This document shows positions 1 through 9,133 of a stretch of DNA of 41,972 nucleotides, piece after piece. The DNA is taken from positions 156,708 through 198,679 of the forward strand of contig PCWG01000010.1 in NCBI GenBank assembly GCA_002787235.1, read 5' to 3'. Source of the stretch: Nitrospinae bacterium CG11_big_fil_rev_8_21_14_0_20_45_15. Lineage in GTDB: Bacteria; Nitrospinota; Nitrospinia; Nitrospinales; VA-1. The number at the start of each line of letters is the position of its first letter. Within the stretch, counting starts at the first letter, position 1. The notes below the pieces were generated by a model. That model worked only from the letters and a program-made list of their open reading frames with translations, was not told where the DNA came from and did not search any database. A program made the position numbers and the translations under genes.

Positions 1-105
1 CCTAAAAAAAAGGCGGCTCCTAAGGCAAAAGCAGCTCCTAAAAAGAAGGCGGCTCCTAAAGCAAAAGCAGCTCCTAAAAAGAAGGCAGCTCCTAAAAAGA
101 AGTAA
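1..105 (+). CDS. Histone H1-like Lys/Ala/Pro-rich protein, C-terminal tail (partial)
   Basis: The frame is open from the window edge to a TAA at 103-105 and encodes 34 residues made only of P, K and A. The unit PKKKAAPKAKAA (36 bp) is repeated and then shortened. Such tails occur on bacterial histone H1-like proteins and on HU proteins with PAKKA extensions, where the basic tail binds DNA without sequence specificity. The N-terminal domain is outside the window, so the family cannot be fixed. A ribosomal protein with a basic tail is a less likely alternative. It converges on the minus-strand operon that ends at 244. Confidence 0.6.
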   Translation, partial: PKKKAAPKAKAAPKKKAAPKAKAAPKKKAAPKKK

Positions 106-243
106 CACTACTAAAGAGTGTGACATAGGTCAGCTCAAAAAGCCGATCCAAAGTTTTTTACCGGTCAAACAGGCAATAAACCAAAATTCGTTTCAGCACC
201 CCAATACTGTTTTACAAAAGTCTTTTCCTCAGTCTGCTTACCA

Positions 244-1455
244 TCAATATTCTATTTGAAGATAAATAGCCTTCAAGTAGTTATCTTCAGGGGAAATCGT
301 GAGGTGGTCCAAAGCATGCTCACTCCTCCCGCATTCCTTAAAGCCGAACCCCGCGTTCTTCACTCCGCCAACTATCGTATTAAAAAACTGCACGGAACTC
401 ACTGGCTTGGAACACGACGCCGCAAGCAAAATCCCATTTTTTTTCACTAAACGGACTCCAGCCTGTGCCAGTCGATAATATGACTTGAGTGCGGCTTCGA
501 TCTGCTTCTTATTCCGAGCGAATGCAGGCGGATCGAGTATTACGATATCCCACTGCATCTTCTTTCGATGCAAGTCCTCCAAATGAAGAAAAGCATCGCC
601 TTCCAATTGACTCAATTCTTTTCCACCAGATGCATCGTCTTCACCAAAATTCATCTGCCAGTGACGACGCGAAACCCCCAGTGCCTTTCCATTCGCATCG
701 ATTTCTAAAACCGACTCGGCCCCACCCGCTCGGGCATAAACTGAAAATGCTCCGGTGTAGCTGAAAACGTTCAGCACACTTTTGCCCTTTGACAATTCTT
801 TCACACGTTCTCTGTTTTCTCGTTGATCGAGAAAAAAACCGGTCTTTTGTCCTTTGACCAAATCAGCAGTAAAAGTCAATCCATTCTCACTGAAGGCAAC
901 GGGTGCCAACAAGGGTTCGCCTTCCAATATTTGACCGTCGTAAAAATGTGAAAACGATTCATGACTCAATAAATTGTCCTGCATCTCTCGACTCAAACGT
1001 AAAACGATCTGTTTGAAATTCACGACCGACTGAAGGGCCTCTAATATCGCATCCAAATGAGGCAACCAGCACATGGCGTATAATTTCAGGACTGCCGCTT
1101 CTCCATAACAATCCAGAACCAAACCCGAAAAGCCATCTCCTTCGCCATTGACCAGGCGATAACCGGTCGTGCCATTTTTTGCAAGTGGCTTTCGTTTTTC
1201 TACGGCTTCGCAAAACAACTTGCGGAAAAATTCAATGGAAATCGCAGTGGGTTTTCCTGTTTGCAGGACTCGAAAACGAACAGGAGAAAACGGATCGTAA
1301 AGACCAATCGCCAGAAAACGGTTGTTGTTATTATAGATCACTCCCAAGTCACCGGGCTCTCCTCCCGGATCATTCTCGATTTGATAATGGAAAATTTTAG
1401 GCAAGCCCTTGCGAACTTTATCCTGCAATGTTTTTGAAATTTGTATTTTCAGCAT
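244..1455 (-). CDS. rlmI: RlmI-like class I SAM-dependent rRNA methyltransferase
   Basis: Predicted 23S rRNA (cytosine-5) methyltransferase of the RlmI/RlmK family, about 403 residues, the usual length. The N-terminal ~80 residues fit a PUA RNA-binding domain. The Rossmann methyltransferase domain follows, with the SAM-binding stretch VLNVFSYTGAFSVYA, the motif-IV segment DIVILDPPAF and the late ASCS motif expected for a cysteine-dependent m5C enzyme. The ATG at 1455 is chosen. A TTG at 1464 would overlap the TGA of the upstream gene as TTGA and is also possible, since neither has a strong ribosome binding site. It is the last gene of the minus-strand operon, directly after the NamZ-like gene. 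The family is clear; the exact target base is inferred. Confidence 0.82.
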   Translation of the reverse strand: MLKIQISKTLQDKVRKGLPKIFHYQIENDPGGEPGDLGVIYNNNNRFLAIGLYDPFSPVRFRVLQTGKPTAISIEFFRKLFCEAVEKRKPLAKNGTTGYRLVNGEGDGFSGLVLDCYGEAAVLKLYAMCWLPHLDAILEALQSVVNFKQIVLRLSREMQDNLLSHESFSHFYDGQILEGEPLLAPVAFSENGLTFTADLVKGQKTGFFLDQRENRERVKELSKGKSVLNVFSYTGAFSVYARAGGAESVLEIDANGKALGVSRRHWQMNFGEDDASGGKELSQLEGDAFLHLEDLHRKKMQWDIVILDPPAFARNKKQIEAALKSYYRLAQAGVRLVKKNGILLAASCSKPVSSVQFFNTIVGGVKNAGFGFKECGRSEHALDHLTISPEDNYLKAIYLQIEY

Positions 1456-1460
1456 TCTTT

Positions 1461-2642
1461 TCAATACATCATGTAATTGGAACGCAGGTCTTTAAATTCC
1501 TGCAATTCAGCTTCCCAACTGCGTTCTATGCCTTCCAGATTGTTTCGTTTTCCCACCCACTCGTTTCTGAAACCGTCATTGCCATAAAGCAGGTCGATGG
1601 CCAGACGGTCGGAAACAAATTCGTAAGGTTCTTCGCGCCATTGAAAGGATGCGGGATACATTTTTTGAACGGTATGAATCACTGCAAGTCCCGTCAACAG
1701 AGGTCTGAAAACTTCGCGATCACGCACATGCATCTGCGCACCGCCGCTCACTTGTCCTGCACATTTTTGAAACATGGCCTGAAAATAATGCGGTCGGAAA
1801 TAAACGCCGGGCAAGTTGAGCCCATTCAGTTCTTTCGCCAGCGCATGCGCGTCGATGAACGGTGCCCCAAACAATTCAAATGGCAATGTCGTCCCGCGTC
1901 CTTCTGAAAGCAGAGTGCCTTCGATCAGGCACATTCCGGGATACACCGTAGCGGTTGCGAGGGTCGGCATATTGGGAGATGGCAGTGTCCAGGAAAGTCC
2001 GGTCTGATCGAACCACATTTCACGTTCCCACCCTTGCATGGGAACCACGCACAAATCGCAGTGGATGCCGTAATGCTCGTTGAACATTTTTGCCAGCTCT
2101 CCCGCCGTCATGCCATGTCGATTCGCCAACGGGTAGCGTCCAACAAAAGATTTCCACGCTTCCCCCACGCGATTTCCTTCGACCTGCACTCCGTTGATGG
2201 GATTGGGCCGATCACAAACCACCATGCGGGTTCCCGTCTTCGCACAGGTTTCCATGCAATGAGCCATGGTGTAGATGAAGGTGTAGTAACGCGAGCCGAT
2301 ATCCTGAATGTCAAAAATCAACTCATCGAGACCGGTCACGTCTTCTACCTTTGGGGTCAGCGATGCCTCTTCTTTGCCATAAAGACTGATGATTTTCAGT
2401 CCGGTTGCGGGGTCCATCGTATCCGCAACCGAAATCATGTCCTGTGCCACGCCATAAAGGCCATGCTCAGGCGCAAATAATTTTTCCAGAGACCAGCCCT
2501 TCAATTTTAAAAAAGCCTCTGCGGAGTATTCTCCGGCCTTTGTCTGGCTGGTGTGGTTGACGACCATTCCAATCTTTTTACCTTTGAGGTATGAAGATGG
2601 ATTGGAGAGAAGCCGATCGATTCCAGGAATGATTGAAGACAT
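1461..2642 (-). CDS. DUF1343/NamZ-family exo-beta-N-acetylmuramidase-like protein
   Basis: About 393 residues across the whole DUF1343 domain. Family signatures are GKKIGMVVNHTS near the N-terminus, FAPEHGLYG, LIFDIQDIGSRYYTFIYTM, VCDRPNPINGVQVEG and the C-terminal region. NamZ of Bacillus subtilis removes terminal MurNAc from muropeptides, so peptidoglycan recycling is the natural role. The ATG at 2642 is chosen because translation upstream of it adds only a non-conserved 13 residues. From this start (MSSIIPGIDRLL) there is no signal peptide, unlike the secreted Bacillus enzyme, which points to a cytoplasmic recycling step. It lies 86 nt after ispF and just before rlmI in the same direction. 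Confidence 0.85.
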   Translation of the reverse strand: MSSIIPGIDRLLSNPSSYLKGKKIGMVVNHTSQTKAGEYSAEAFLKLKGWSLEKLFAPEHGLYGVAQDMISVADTMDPATGLKIISLYGKEEASLTPKVEDVTGLDELIFDIQDIGSRYYTFIYTMAHCMETCAKTGTRMVVCDRPNPINGVQVEGNRVGEAWKSFVGRYPLANRHGMTAGELAKMFNEHYGIHCDLCVVPMQGWEREMWFDQTGLSWTLPSPNMPTLATATVYPGMCLIEGTLLSEGRGTTLPFELFGAPFIDAHALAKELNGLNLPGVYFRPHYFQAMFQKCAGQVSGGAQMHVRDREVFRPLLTGLAVIHTVQKMYPASFQWREEPYEFVSDRLAIDLLYGNDGFRNEWVGKRNNLEGIERSWEAELQEFKDLRSNYMMY

Positions 2643-2728
2643 AAAATTTAACGTTGAATGTAAAATGAAACGATAAAACAAATAAAAGCAAAACTGCTCT
2701 TATTCAACTCAGAGTTCGAAGACTCTTT

Positions 2729-3211
2729 TCAAACGCTGGTTTTCTTGAGCAGGACCACGGCGTATGCGGCAATGCCTTCTTCACGTCCGGCAAACCCCAG
2801 TTTCTCGGTGGTGGTGGCTTTGACGTTGATTTCCTCTATGGGGATTTTCAGGGCTTTGGCCAGATTGAGCTTCATTTGCGGGATGTGGGGGGCCAACTTG
2901 GGTTTCTGTGCGACGATGGTTGCATCTATATTGACGATCTGCCTTCCGTAGCGGGCGCAAATCTCAACCACTTTTTCAAGCAACAAGAGACTGGAGATAC
3001 CTTTCCATTGCGCGTCGGTGTCCGGGAAATGGGAACCGATGTCGCCTGCACCGCAGGCTCCCAGCAGGGCATCGCAAAGCGCATGAAGCAATACATCGGC
3101 GTCGGAATGACCGTCGAGTCCCAGACTGTGCGGGACATCGACTCCGCCGATGATGAGCTTTCTGCCTTCTACCAGACGATGAACGTCGTAACCATTGCCA
3201 ATGCGATACAT
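2729..3211 (-). CDS. ispF: 2-C-methyl-D-erythritol 2,4-cyclodiphosphate synthase
   Basis: Converts CDP-ME 2-phosphate to MEcPP, the fifth step of the MEP isoprenoid pathway, in a cytoplasmic homotrimer. The protein begins [13 protein letters not shown], with the metal ligands D9 and H11. It continues with the conserved [21 protein letters not shown] (third metal His) and [11 protein letters not shown], and ends with [16 protein letters not shown]. At 160 residues from this ATG it matches the family length. The longer frame back to 3286 would run into dxr and add non-conserved residues. It starts 4 nt after the dxr stop, so the two MEP enzymes are very probably co-translated. Confidence 0.95.
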   Translation of the reverse strand: MYRIGNGYDVHRLVEGRKLIIGGVDVPHSLGLDGHSDADVLLHALCDALLGACGAGDIGSHFPDTDAQWKGISSLLLLEKVVEICARYGRQIVNIDATIVAQKPKLAPHIPQMKLNLAKALKIPIEEINVKATTTEKLGFAGREEGIAAYAVVLLKKTSV

Positions 3212-3215
3212 AGAA

Positions 3216-4367
3216 TCAGTGAACGACGGTGATTTGTTTGCGCGCGTTTTCACGAGCCCAAAGGTCGGCCGCAAGCACATCTTCAATGCAGGTGAGGGAA
3301 ACCGCTTTGTGGCTGTCCAGCGTTCGACGTATGGTTTCTGGAATTTCTTTATAGGAAATCAATTCGTCGAGAAAGGCTTGCACAGCTATTTCGTTGGCGG
3401 CATTCAATACGGCGGGATAGGTTTTCCCCTCGCGCAACACTTCCTGAGCCAGTTTGAGACAGGGGAAACGTTCGTAATCGGGTGCTTCAAAAGTCAATTT
3501 ACCAATCGCCGCGAGATCCAGTGAGGGCAAATCCAGTTGCAAGCGATCAGGGTAAGACAGGGCGTATGCGATCGGCACGCGCATGTCGGGGATGCCCAAT
3601 TGAGCGATGATGGAAGTATCCACAAACTCAACCATGGAGTGGATGATGCTTTGCGCATGCACCACAATATCCACTTCCGTTTCGAGGCCGAAGAGCCATT
3701 TTGCTTCAATGTACTCCAGCCCTTTGTTCATCATCGTCGCAGAATCGATGGTGATCTTGGCACCCATGTTCCAGTTGGGATGCTTGAGCGCATCGGCCAC
3801 CGTCACATGCTCCATTTGCTCCTGAGTGAAGGTGCGGAAAGGTCCACCCGATGCGGTGAGCGTAATTTTTTTCACACGTTTCTGCGATTCGCCATTGAGG
3901 GCCTGAAAAATGGCACTGTGCTCGCTGTCGACGGGAAGGATTCTGGATTTTCCCAAGGCCGCTTTCAAAACCAGCTCGCCCGCGACCACCAGAGTTTCCT
4001 TGTTGGCCAGAGCAAGATCTTTGCCCGCCGCAATGCCCGCAAGCGTGGGGACCAGGCCTGCACTTCCCACAATGGCAGAAACCAGCAGATCGGATTCGGG
4101 CAAAGAAGCGATCACAGACGCGCCTTCTTCACCGCACAGAATCTCTACTTTTTCACCGGATAATTTATCTTTCAACTCGTCCCGTTTCGCGGGATTCATT
4201 ACCGAAATGGCTCGCGGTCGAAATTTACGGGTCTGCTCGACCAGCAAGTCGATGTTGTTTCCTGCCGCCAAACCGCAAACTTTGAATTGCTCCGGGTTAC
4301 GCGCGACAACATCCAGTGTATTGACTCCAATGGAACCCGTTGATCCCAGAATGGATATAGTTTTCAT
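3216..4367 (-). CDS. dxr: 1-deoxy-D-xylulose 5-phosphate reductoisomerase
   Basis: Commits DXP to MEP using NADPH and a divalent metal. The 383 residues begin with the NADPH-binding [16 protein letters not shown]. The metal-site segments [13 protein letters not shown] and [14 protein letters not shown] are intact, as is the flexible-loop region around ASGGPFR and [10 protein letters not shown] start at 4367. It is part of the rpsB-to-rlmI operon: cdsA lies 45 nt upstream and ispF 4 nt downstream. In many bacteria dxr is followed by rseP and bamA; neither is present here. Confidence 0.96.
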   Translation of the reverse strand: MKTISILGSTGSIGVNTLDVVARNPEQFKVCGLAAGNNIDLLVEQTRKFRPRAISVMNPAKRDELKDKLSGEKVEILCGEEGASVIASLPESDLLVSAIVGSAGLVPTLAGIAAGKDLALANKETLVVAGELVLKAALGKSRILPVDSEHSAIFQALNGESQKRVKKITLTASGGPFRTFTQEQMEHVTVADALKHPNWNMGAKITIDSATMMNKGLEYIEAKWLFGLETEVDIVVHAQSIIHSMVEFVDTSIIAQLGIPDMRVPIAYALSYPDRLQLDLPSLDLAAIGKLTFEAPDYERFPCLKLAQEVLREGKTYPAVLNAANEIAVQAFLDELISYKEIPETIRRTLDSHKAVSLTCIEDVLAADLWARENARKQITVVH

Positions 4368-4412
4368 AAATTTTTTGTCTCTTTCAAGAGAGTTGTTCCT
4401 GAGAACGGGCCG

Positions 4413-5204
4413 TCAAACAACGAGGTATTTGAGGTAAAGGTAGAAGGCCGGCGCGGCAAACAGCAGGCTGTCGATCCGGTCCAAAATACCACCATGCCCG
4501 GGAAGCAATGTGCCGGAATCTTTAACGCCGCAATTGCGTTTCAACAACGATTCGGCAAGATCACCCAACTGACCGATGATACCGCAAATGAGCGCAACAA
4601 GCAAACAATGCAACAGGCCCACTTGCTGAAGAAAAACATAATGTCCGATCGTCGCAAACACCAGAGTTCCAAACAATCCGCCCCAGGCACCTTCGATGGT
4701 CTTGCCGGGACTGAGCAAGGGAGCGAGCAGTCTTTCATTGTAGTTCCTGCCGACATAATAGGCACTGGCATCGCCGACCCAAATGACCAGCAGAACAAAC
4801 AGAATGAGTTTTTCGCCGCCGGGAATTTCACGGATCAATAAAAAGTAACCAAGAAATCCGCCGCAGTACAACGCACCAAAGAGCGTGAAGGCGATCTGAT
4901 CGAGCGCGATTTTCAAATCCACTTCTTTCCATATCCAGCGTCCAAAAATCAGAAATCCCGCGAACGCGCCCCACTCCAGAAAATAACCGGAACCGAATTG
5001 AAAATTTACAAGCAAGAGGAAAGTCAAAACCGCCCCAACCACCGGGAAACAGTTTCTGCCAGAGCGCGAAATCATGGCACTCAATTCCAGATTGGCGAGG
5101 ACTCCAGCGATTGCAACGAGGAGGAAAAATCCCCAAATACCGCCGTAAAACAAAATTCCCAATAAAATGGGAACGCCAACGACGCTGGTCAGAATACGAA
5201 TCAA
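4413..5204 (-). CDS. cdsA: Phosphatidate cytidylyltransferase (CDP-diglyceride synthase)
   Basis: Integral membrane enzyme that makes CDP-diacylglycerol from phosphatidic acid and CTP for phospholipid synthesis. The 263 residues contain about seven to eight hydrophobic helices. The CDP-diglyceride synthetase signature is complete near the C-terminus: SLLKR, then KDSGTLLPGHGG, then ILDRID. The start is a TTG at 5204, preceded by the strong site GGGAGAA 5 nt upstream, and no ATG fits. It begins 18 nt after the uppS stop. Its CDP-DAG product is the likely co-substrate for the CDP-alcohol phosphatidyltransferase at 17.2-18.0 kb. Confidence 0.93.
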   Translation of the reverse strand: MIRILTSVVGVPILLGILFYGGIWGFFLLVAIAGVLANLELSAMISRSGRNCFPVVGAVLTFLLLVNFQFGSGYFLEWGAFAGFLIFGRWIWKEVDLKIALDQIAFTLFGALYCGGFLGYFLLIREIPGGEKLILFVLLVIWVGDASAYYVGRNYNERLLAPLLSPGKTIEGAWGGLFGTLVFATIGHYVFLQQVGLLHCLLVALICGIIGQLGDLAESLLKRNCGVKDSGTLLPGHGGILDRIDSLLFAAPAFYLYLKYLVV

Positions 5205-5222
5205 GGGTTCTCCCGTCGCAGA

Positions 5223-5996
5223 TCAATAGGGCGTGATTTGCCCGGTATTGTAGATTTGTTCCTGAGTCTTGCCAAAACGACGTTCTCGCTGTTGAAAATC
5301 AATGATGGCCTTGAGCATCTCAGCCTCATTAAAATCGGGCCACAAAACGTCCGTGTAGTACAGCTCTGTGTACGCAGATTGATACAGCAAAAAATTACTG
5401 ATTCGTTTTTCACCACTGGTCCGGATGAGCAGATCGGGATCGGGCAACGGGGCTGTCGCAAGGTGATCGGAAAAAACCTGAAAATCTATGTCATCGACTT
5501 TCAATTCTCCGTCACGTGCTTTTTCGGCAATGCGTTTGACAGCGTCGAGAATTTCTTGCCGCCCCCCATAACTCAATGCCAGGGTCAGAACCATGCCATT
5601 ACAATCGCTGGTAAAATCCTTGGAGTATTGAATGAGTTTTTGGATGTTGTCGGGCAATTCGTGAATATGACCGATGGTGTTGAAACGGATGTTTTCGTCC
5701 TTCATCCGCTTGATCTCTTTTTTCAGGTAATGATCGAGAATCTTCATGAGCGCGCTGACCTCAGATATGGGCCGCTTCCAATTCTCGTCGGAAAACGAAT
5801 ACAACGTCAAGGCAGGTATTTTGATTTCTCTACAGAGGGTAACAACACGATCAACGGTCTTAACTCCTTCGCGGTGTCCTTCGACACGTTGCAGGAAGTT
5901 TTTCCGTGCCCATCGACCGTTGCCATCCATAATAACGGCAATGTGTTGAGGCAGGCGGTCGAGATCAATTTGATCGAGCAGTTCACGAGGAATCAT
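5223..5996 (-). CDS. uppS: Undecaprenyl diphosphate synthase (cis-prenyltransferase)
   Basis: Condenses IPP onto FPP to make C55-PP, the carrier lipid for peptidoglycan and surface glycans. The 257 residues from MIPRELLDQ contain the signature VIMDGNGRWA with catalytic D24, LYSFSDENWKRP, ALSYGGRQEI and the C-terminal RTSGEKRISNFLLYQSAYTE. The frame stays open to 6170, but that extension lies inside frr and is not conserved, so the ATG at 5996, 4 nt after the frr stop, is the start. Carrier lipid made here would serve the glycan cluster at 33-40 kb. Confidence 0.95.
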   Translation of the reverse strand: MIPRELLDQIDLDRLPQHIAVIMDGNGRWARKNFLQRVEGHREGVKTVDRVVTLCREIKIPALTLYSFSDENWKRPISEVSALMKILDHYLKKEIKRMKDENIRFNTIGHIHELPDNIQKLIQYSKDFTSDCNGMVLTLALSYGGRQEILDAVKRIAEKARDGELKVDDIDFQVFSDHLATAPLPDPDLLIRTSGEKRISNFLLYQSAYTELYYTDVLWPDFNEAEMLKAIIDFQQRERRFGKTQEQIYNTGQITPY

Positions 5997-6000
5997 GAAA

Positions 6001-6558
6001 TCATGTTTCCAGCAGGTCTTTTTCCTTGGCCAGAGCCAGTTTGCCTGCGGAGGCAATGTGTTTGTCGGTTGACTTCTGTATCTCGTCATGGGCTTTACGA
6101 CTGTCATCTTCAGAGACTTCATGCTTTTTCTCTGCGGCTTTGATCTTGTCGTTGAATTCTCTACGCACATTCCGAATGGCTACTTTGCAATCCTCTTCAT
6201 GTTTCTTCACCAGCTTGACCAGTTGCAAGCGTCGGTCATGGGTAAGAGGAGGAATGTTCAGGCGGATCATTTTCCCATCGTTTGAGGGAGTCATTCCAAG
6301 ATCGGAATTGACAATCGCTTTTTCAATTTCTTTGAGCAGAGAAGCATCCCAAGGCTGGATAGTGAGGGTATGCGTGTCCGGGGCACCTAATGTTGCGGCT
6401 TGACTGAGTGGAGTTTTGTTTCCGTAATAATCTACCTTGATCCCATCAAGTAACGACAAAGTGGCCTGCCCGGTACGGAGCTTGCCCAACTCTTCCTTTA
6501 AATGCTCCAGTGCCTGTTGCATCCGATCATCACTGCTTTTCTTAAATTCGCTAATCAC
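6001..6558 (-). CDS. frr: Ribosome recycling factor
   Basis: Splits post-termination ribosomes together with EF-G. At 185 residues it has the standard length, and features such as [20 protein letters not shown], the [14 protein letters not shown] segment and [30 protein letters not shown] are present. The start is GTG: its last two bases plus one form the TGA stop of pyrH, a GTGA overlap, with AGGAG about 6 nt upstream inside pyrH. This points to translational coupling of pyrH and frr. Confidence 0.96.
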   Translation of the reverse strand: MISEFKKSSDDRMQQALEHLKEELGKLRTGQATLSLLDGIKVDYYGNKTPLSQAATLGAPDTHTLTIQPWDASLLKEIEKAIVNSDLGMTPSNDGKMIRLNIPPLTHDRRLQLVKLVKKHEEDCKVAIRNVRREFNDKIKAAEKKHEVSEDDSRKAHDEIQKSTDKHIASAGKLALAKEKDLLET

Positions 6559-7280
6559 AACTCAACTCCTACGCTGGTTCCAATTTTTTCACCCATCAAT
6601 GCACGTTTGATGCTTCCCTTCTCACGCACATTGAAGATGACCATAGGCAATTTATTATCCATACACAAGGAGACAGAAGTAGAATCCATCACTTTCAAGC
6701 CCTTCTTCAAAACATCCAGATAAGTGAGGTGTTCGTATTTTACTGCATCTTTATCGGTCATTGGGTCCGACGTATAAACACCATCGACCTTGGTGGCTTT
6801 AAAAATGATGTCCGCATTGATTTCCATGGCACGCAGAGATGCGGCGGTATCGGTCGTAAAATACGGATTGCCCGTGCCTGCGGCAAAAATGACGATACGC
6901 CCCTTTTCCAGATGACGGATAGCTCGACGGCGCACATAAGCTTCAGCCACTTGATGTATCTCGATAGCGGTTTGAACACGGGTTGGCAAACCCACAGACT
7001 CCAATGCATGTTGCAGAGCCAGAGCATTGATGACCGTTGCCAGCATCCCCATATGATCTGCCGTGACACGTTCCATCCCTAAAGCACTCGCAGTAGCACC
7101 CCTGAAGATATTACCGCCACCAATGACAATCGCAAATTCTACGCCCAAACCATGTGCGGCAAGAATCTCTTCGGCAATATTCTTTATTGCGTCTTGATCA
7201 ATACCAAATCCGGCATTTTCGTCTGCCAGACTTTCCCCTCCCAGTTTTAGGAGGGCTCGCCTATATACAATCTCGCTCAC
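6555..7280 (-). CDS. pyrH: UMP kinase
   Basis: Phosphorylates UMP to UDP in pyrimidine nucleotide synthesis; bacterial UMP kinases are hexamers of the amino-acid-kinase fold. The 241 residues show [21 protein letters not shown], the acceptor region [19 protein letters not shown] and [14 protein letters not shown]. The start is GTG at 7280, preceded by AAGGGG, and lies 12 nt after the tsf stop. The order tsf-pyrH-frr is the classic bacterial one. Confidence 0.96.
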   Translation of the reverse strand: MSEIVYRRALLKLGGESLADENAGFGIDQDAIKNIAEEILAAHGLGVEFAIVIGGGNIFRGATASALGMERVTADHMGMLATVINALALQHALESVGLPTRVQTAIEIHQVAEAYVRRRAIRHLEKGRIVIFAAGTGNPYFTTDTAASLRAMEINADIIFKATKVDGVYTSDPMTDKDAVKYEHLTYLDVLKKGLKVMDSTSVSLCMDNKLPMVIFNVREKGSIKRALMGEKIGTSVGVEL

Positions 7281-7292
7281 TCAGCCCCTTAA

Positions 7293-7886
7293 TTATTTAG
7301 AAATTTCAAGACGGCGGAAATTACCGACGACAATGTTTTCGCCCAATAGCGCAATCTTCTGTTTTATCAATTCTTGAATGGTGACACTGTTGTCTTTTAC
7401 AAACGCCTGTTCCAACAAACAGTTTTCCTCATAAAATTTTTCCATTTTGCCCTGTACCATTTTTTCGATGATATTTTCGGGCTTGCCAGACTCTTTCGCC
7501 TGATGGATAAAAATCTCTCGTTCTGTTGCGAGATCCGCGTCTGTCACTTCTTCACGTGCTATGAAACGGGGTCGTGCGGCGGCAATGTGCATGCAGATAT
7601 CCCTGAGAAGTCCTTGAAAATCGGGGGTGTTGGCCACAAAATCGGTTTCGCAGTTCAACTCAACAAGCACGCCAATTTTGGCTCCTTGATGAATGTAGGA
7701 ACCCACCGCGCCATCGCCAGTTTCCCGACCTGCTTTTTTATTGGCACTTGCCAGACCTTTTTTACGCAAAAAGGTAATCGCTTCTTCCACATCGCCATTT
7801 ACTTCTTTAAGAGCTTTCTTGCATTCCATGATTCCCGCGCCTGATCGTGCGCGCAGGTCTTTGACCATTCCTGCGGTGATTTCCAT
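7293..7886 (-). CDS. tsf: Elongation factor Ts (short form)
   Basis: Nucleotide exchange factor for EF-Tu. The N-terminal UBA-like part (MVKDLRARSGAGIMECKKAL) and the EF-Tu contact motif ETDFVA (in LNCETDFVANTPDF) are clear. At 197 residues it is much shorter than the ~280-residue E. coli protein and resembles the short EF-Ts with one core subdomain known from Thermus and cyanobacteria. ATG start at 7886 with AAGGAAA just upstream. The gap to rpsB contains a strong hairpin listed separately. Confidence 0.95.
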   Translation of the reverse strand: MEITAGMVKDLRARSGAGIMECKKALKEVNGDVEEAITFLRKKGLASANKKAGRETGDGAVGSYIHQGAKIGVLVELNCETDFVANTPDFQGLLRDICMHIAAARPRFIAREEVTDADLATEREIFIHQAKESGKPENIIEKMVQGKMEKFYEENCLLEQAFVKDNSVTIQELIKQKIALLGENIVVGNFRRLEISK

Positions 7887-7936
7887 TCTATTTCCTTTGT
7901 TCTTTCGAGTGTTTTTTAAAGTAAGAGTGTGTTGAA

Positions 7937-7964
7937 GCCCCGTAGCATATTCGTGCTACGGGGC
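7937..7964 (-). terminator. Perfect 11-bp hairpin between rpsB and tsf (attenuator or stability element)
   Basis: GCCCCGTAGCA (7937-7947), a 6-nt loop, then the exact complement TGCTACGGGGC (7954-7964). It lies in the 100-nt gap after rpsB and before tsf. No U-run follows directly in the minus-strand direction, so a full intrinsic terminator is unlikely. Partial termination, 3'-end protection of an rpsB-only transcript, or a protein-binding site are possible. Confidence 0.6.
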
Positions 7965-7986
7965 CCAGATTATCGAATCAACCGTT

Positions 7987-8811
7987 TTATTCAGTTTCAG
8001 TTTCAGCTTCAGCTACTGGTGCTGGTGCAGGTGCTTTCTTTACGGCTTCTCGCTTTGACGATGAGCGTGGCTCGGATTTTCTATCGCCCTTTTCCTCACG
8101 TCCTTTGGATTCCGCTTGTCGCGCACGGTGAAGCTCCTGACCTTCCAGACACAAATCCGCAATCCGCGAAATGAACAATTTGAGAGATCGAATCGCATCA
8201 TCGTTGGCAGGAATAGGAAGGTCCACACCATCCGGATTACAATTAGAGTCAACCAAAGCGATGATTTTCACTCCCAGTTTGCGGGCTTCTTTCAATGCGA
8301 TATGCTCTTTTTCAATATCGACAAGGAAAATGGCATCTGGAATGCCTTTCATGCTTTTGATTCCGTTAAAAAATTTGTTGAGCTTGACGATTTCCTTACG
8401 TTTTTTGACAGCTTCTTTCTTGTGAAGCCTTTCAAACTCACCTTCAGCTTCCATTCGTTCAAGTTCCAGCAAACGATCGATGCTCTTGCGCATGGTGGGG
8501 AAATTGGTGAGGGTTCCACCCAACCAACGTTCGTTAATAAAGAACATTCCACAGCGTCCCGCCTCATCAGCGATCAATTTCTGAGCTTGCTTTTTGGTAC
8601 CAACGAAAAGAAGCTTTTTGCCTTCCTGAGCCATTTTTCGCACGTATTCTTCCGCTCGTCTGAATTCAACCAGTGTCTTTTGCAGGTTGAGGATATGAAT
8701 CCCATTTCTGGATGCATAAATATACTTGGTCATCTTGGGGTTCCAGCGTGTGGTTTGATGGCCAAAGTGGGCACCACATTCCAGCATGGTCTTCATCGTA
8801 ATTTCCGTCAT
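7987..8811 (-). CDS. rpsB: 30S ribosomal protein S2 with extended C-terminal tail
   Basis: Small-subunit protein needed for S1 docking. The conserved body runs from MLECGAHFGHQTTRWNPKM through FVGTKKQAQKLI, ERWLGGTLTNF, PDAIFLVDIEKE and VDSNCNPDGVDLPIPANDDA. At 274 residues it carries a tail of about 45 low-complexity residues (Lys/Arg/Glu/Ser, then Ala/Pro/Glu/Thr) beyond the usual end. ATG at 8811 with GGAG about 7 nt upstream. It is the first gene of the long minus-strand operon, behind a predicted promoter near 9135-9162 and a leader of roughly 315 nt. Confidence 0.97.
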   Translation of the reverse strand: MTEITMKTMLECGAHFGHQTTRWNPKMTKYIYASRNGIHILNLQKTLVEFRRAEEYVRKMAQEGKKLLFVGTKKQAQKLIADEAGRCGMFFINERWLGGTLTNFPTMRKSIDRLLELERMEAEGEFERLHKKEAVKKRKEIVKLNKFFNGIKSMKGIPDAIFLVDIEKEHIALKEARKLGVKIIALVDSNCNPDGVDLPIPANDDAIRSLKLFISRIADLCLEGQELHRARQAESKGREEKGDRKSEPRSSSKREAVKKAPAPAPVAEAETETE

Positions 8812-9126
8812 TTACAACTCCTTCTTCTTTAAGTTTTGGTTTGAGCCTCCGCCGCAGTCTGTTTGAACGAAGAACCTCTGGAAATCTCTGCTGAACTGCA
8901 TCATGGAAATTCTCAGGTTTTTTAAACTGAAACAAAAACCCGATCCTGATCCAAAAGCAATCTTCTATAGAGATATCTGAAGGCCACCCTCCGCTCAATC
9001 CTACAGCGTGTGAATTTTGCAGGGATTCAATTCGATCCATTTCCCAATGATTTCAACGGGTCTAAAAGACCTAAATCATTGAAATTTTCAGTTTCGAGAA
9101 TATCAGGAATACTCTGCAAGGATTTG
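8812..9126 (-). promoter_or_regulatory. Predicted rpsB 5' leader with inverted repeat
   Basis: About 315 nt of gene-free leader between the inferred start point (~9127) and rpsB. The clearest structure is AATGATTT (9046-9053) pairing with AAATCATT (9073-9080), enclosing GGTCT/AGACC around an AAA loop. In several bacteria S2 represses its own operon through the rpsB leader, so an autoregulatory RNA is a reasonable inference. I do not recognise a specific family. Reading frames in this stretch are not coding-like. Confidence 0.4.
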
Positions 9127-9133
9127 ACCGGCT

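Noticed and set aside
5997-6170. 58-codon N-terminal extension of uppS
   Set aside because: It lies inside frr, is not seen in the family, and the ATG at 5996 begins the conserved protein.
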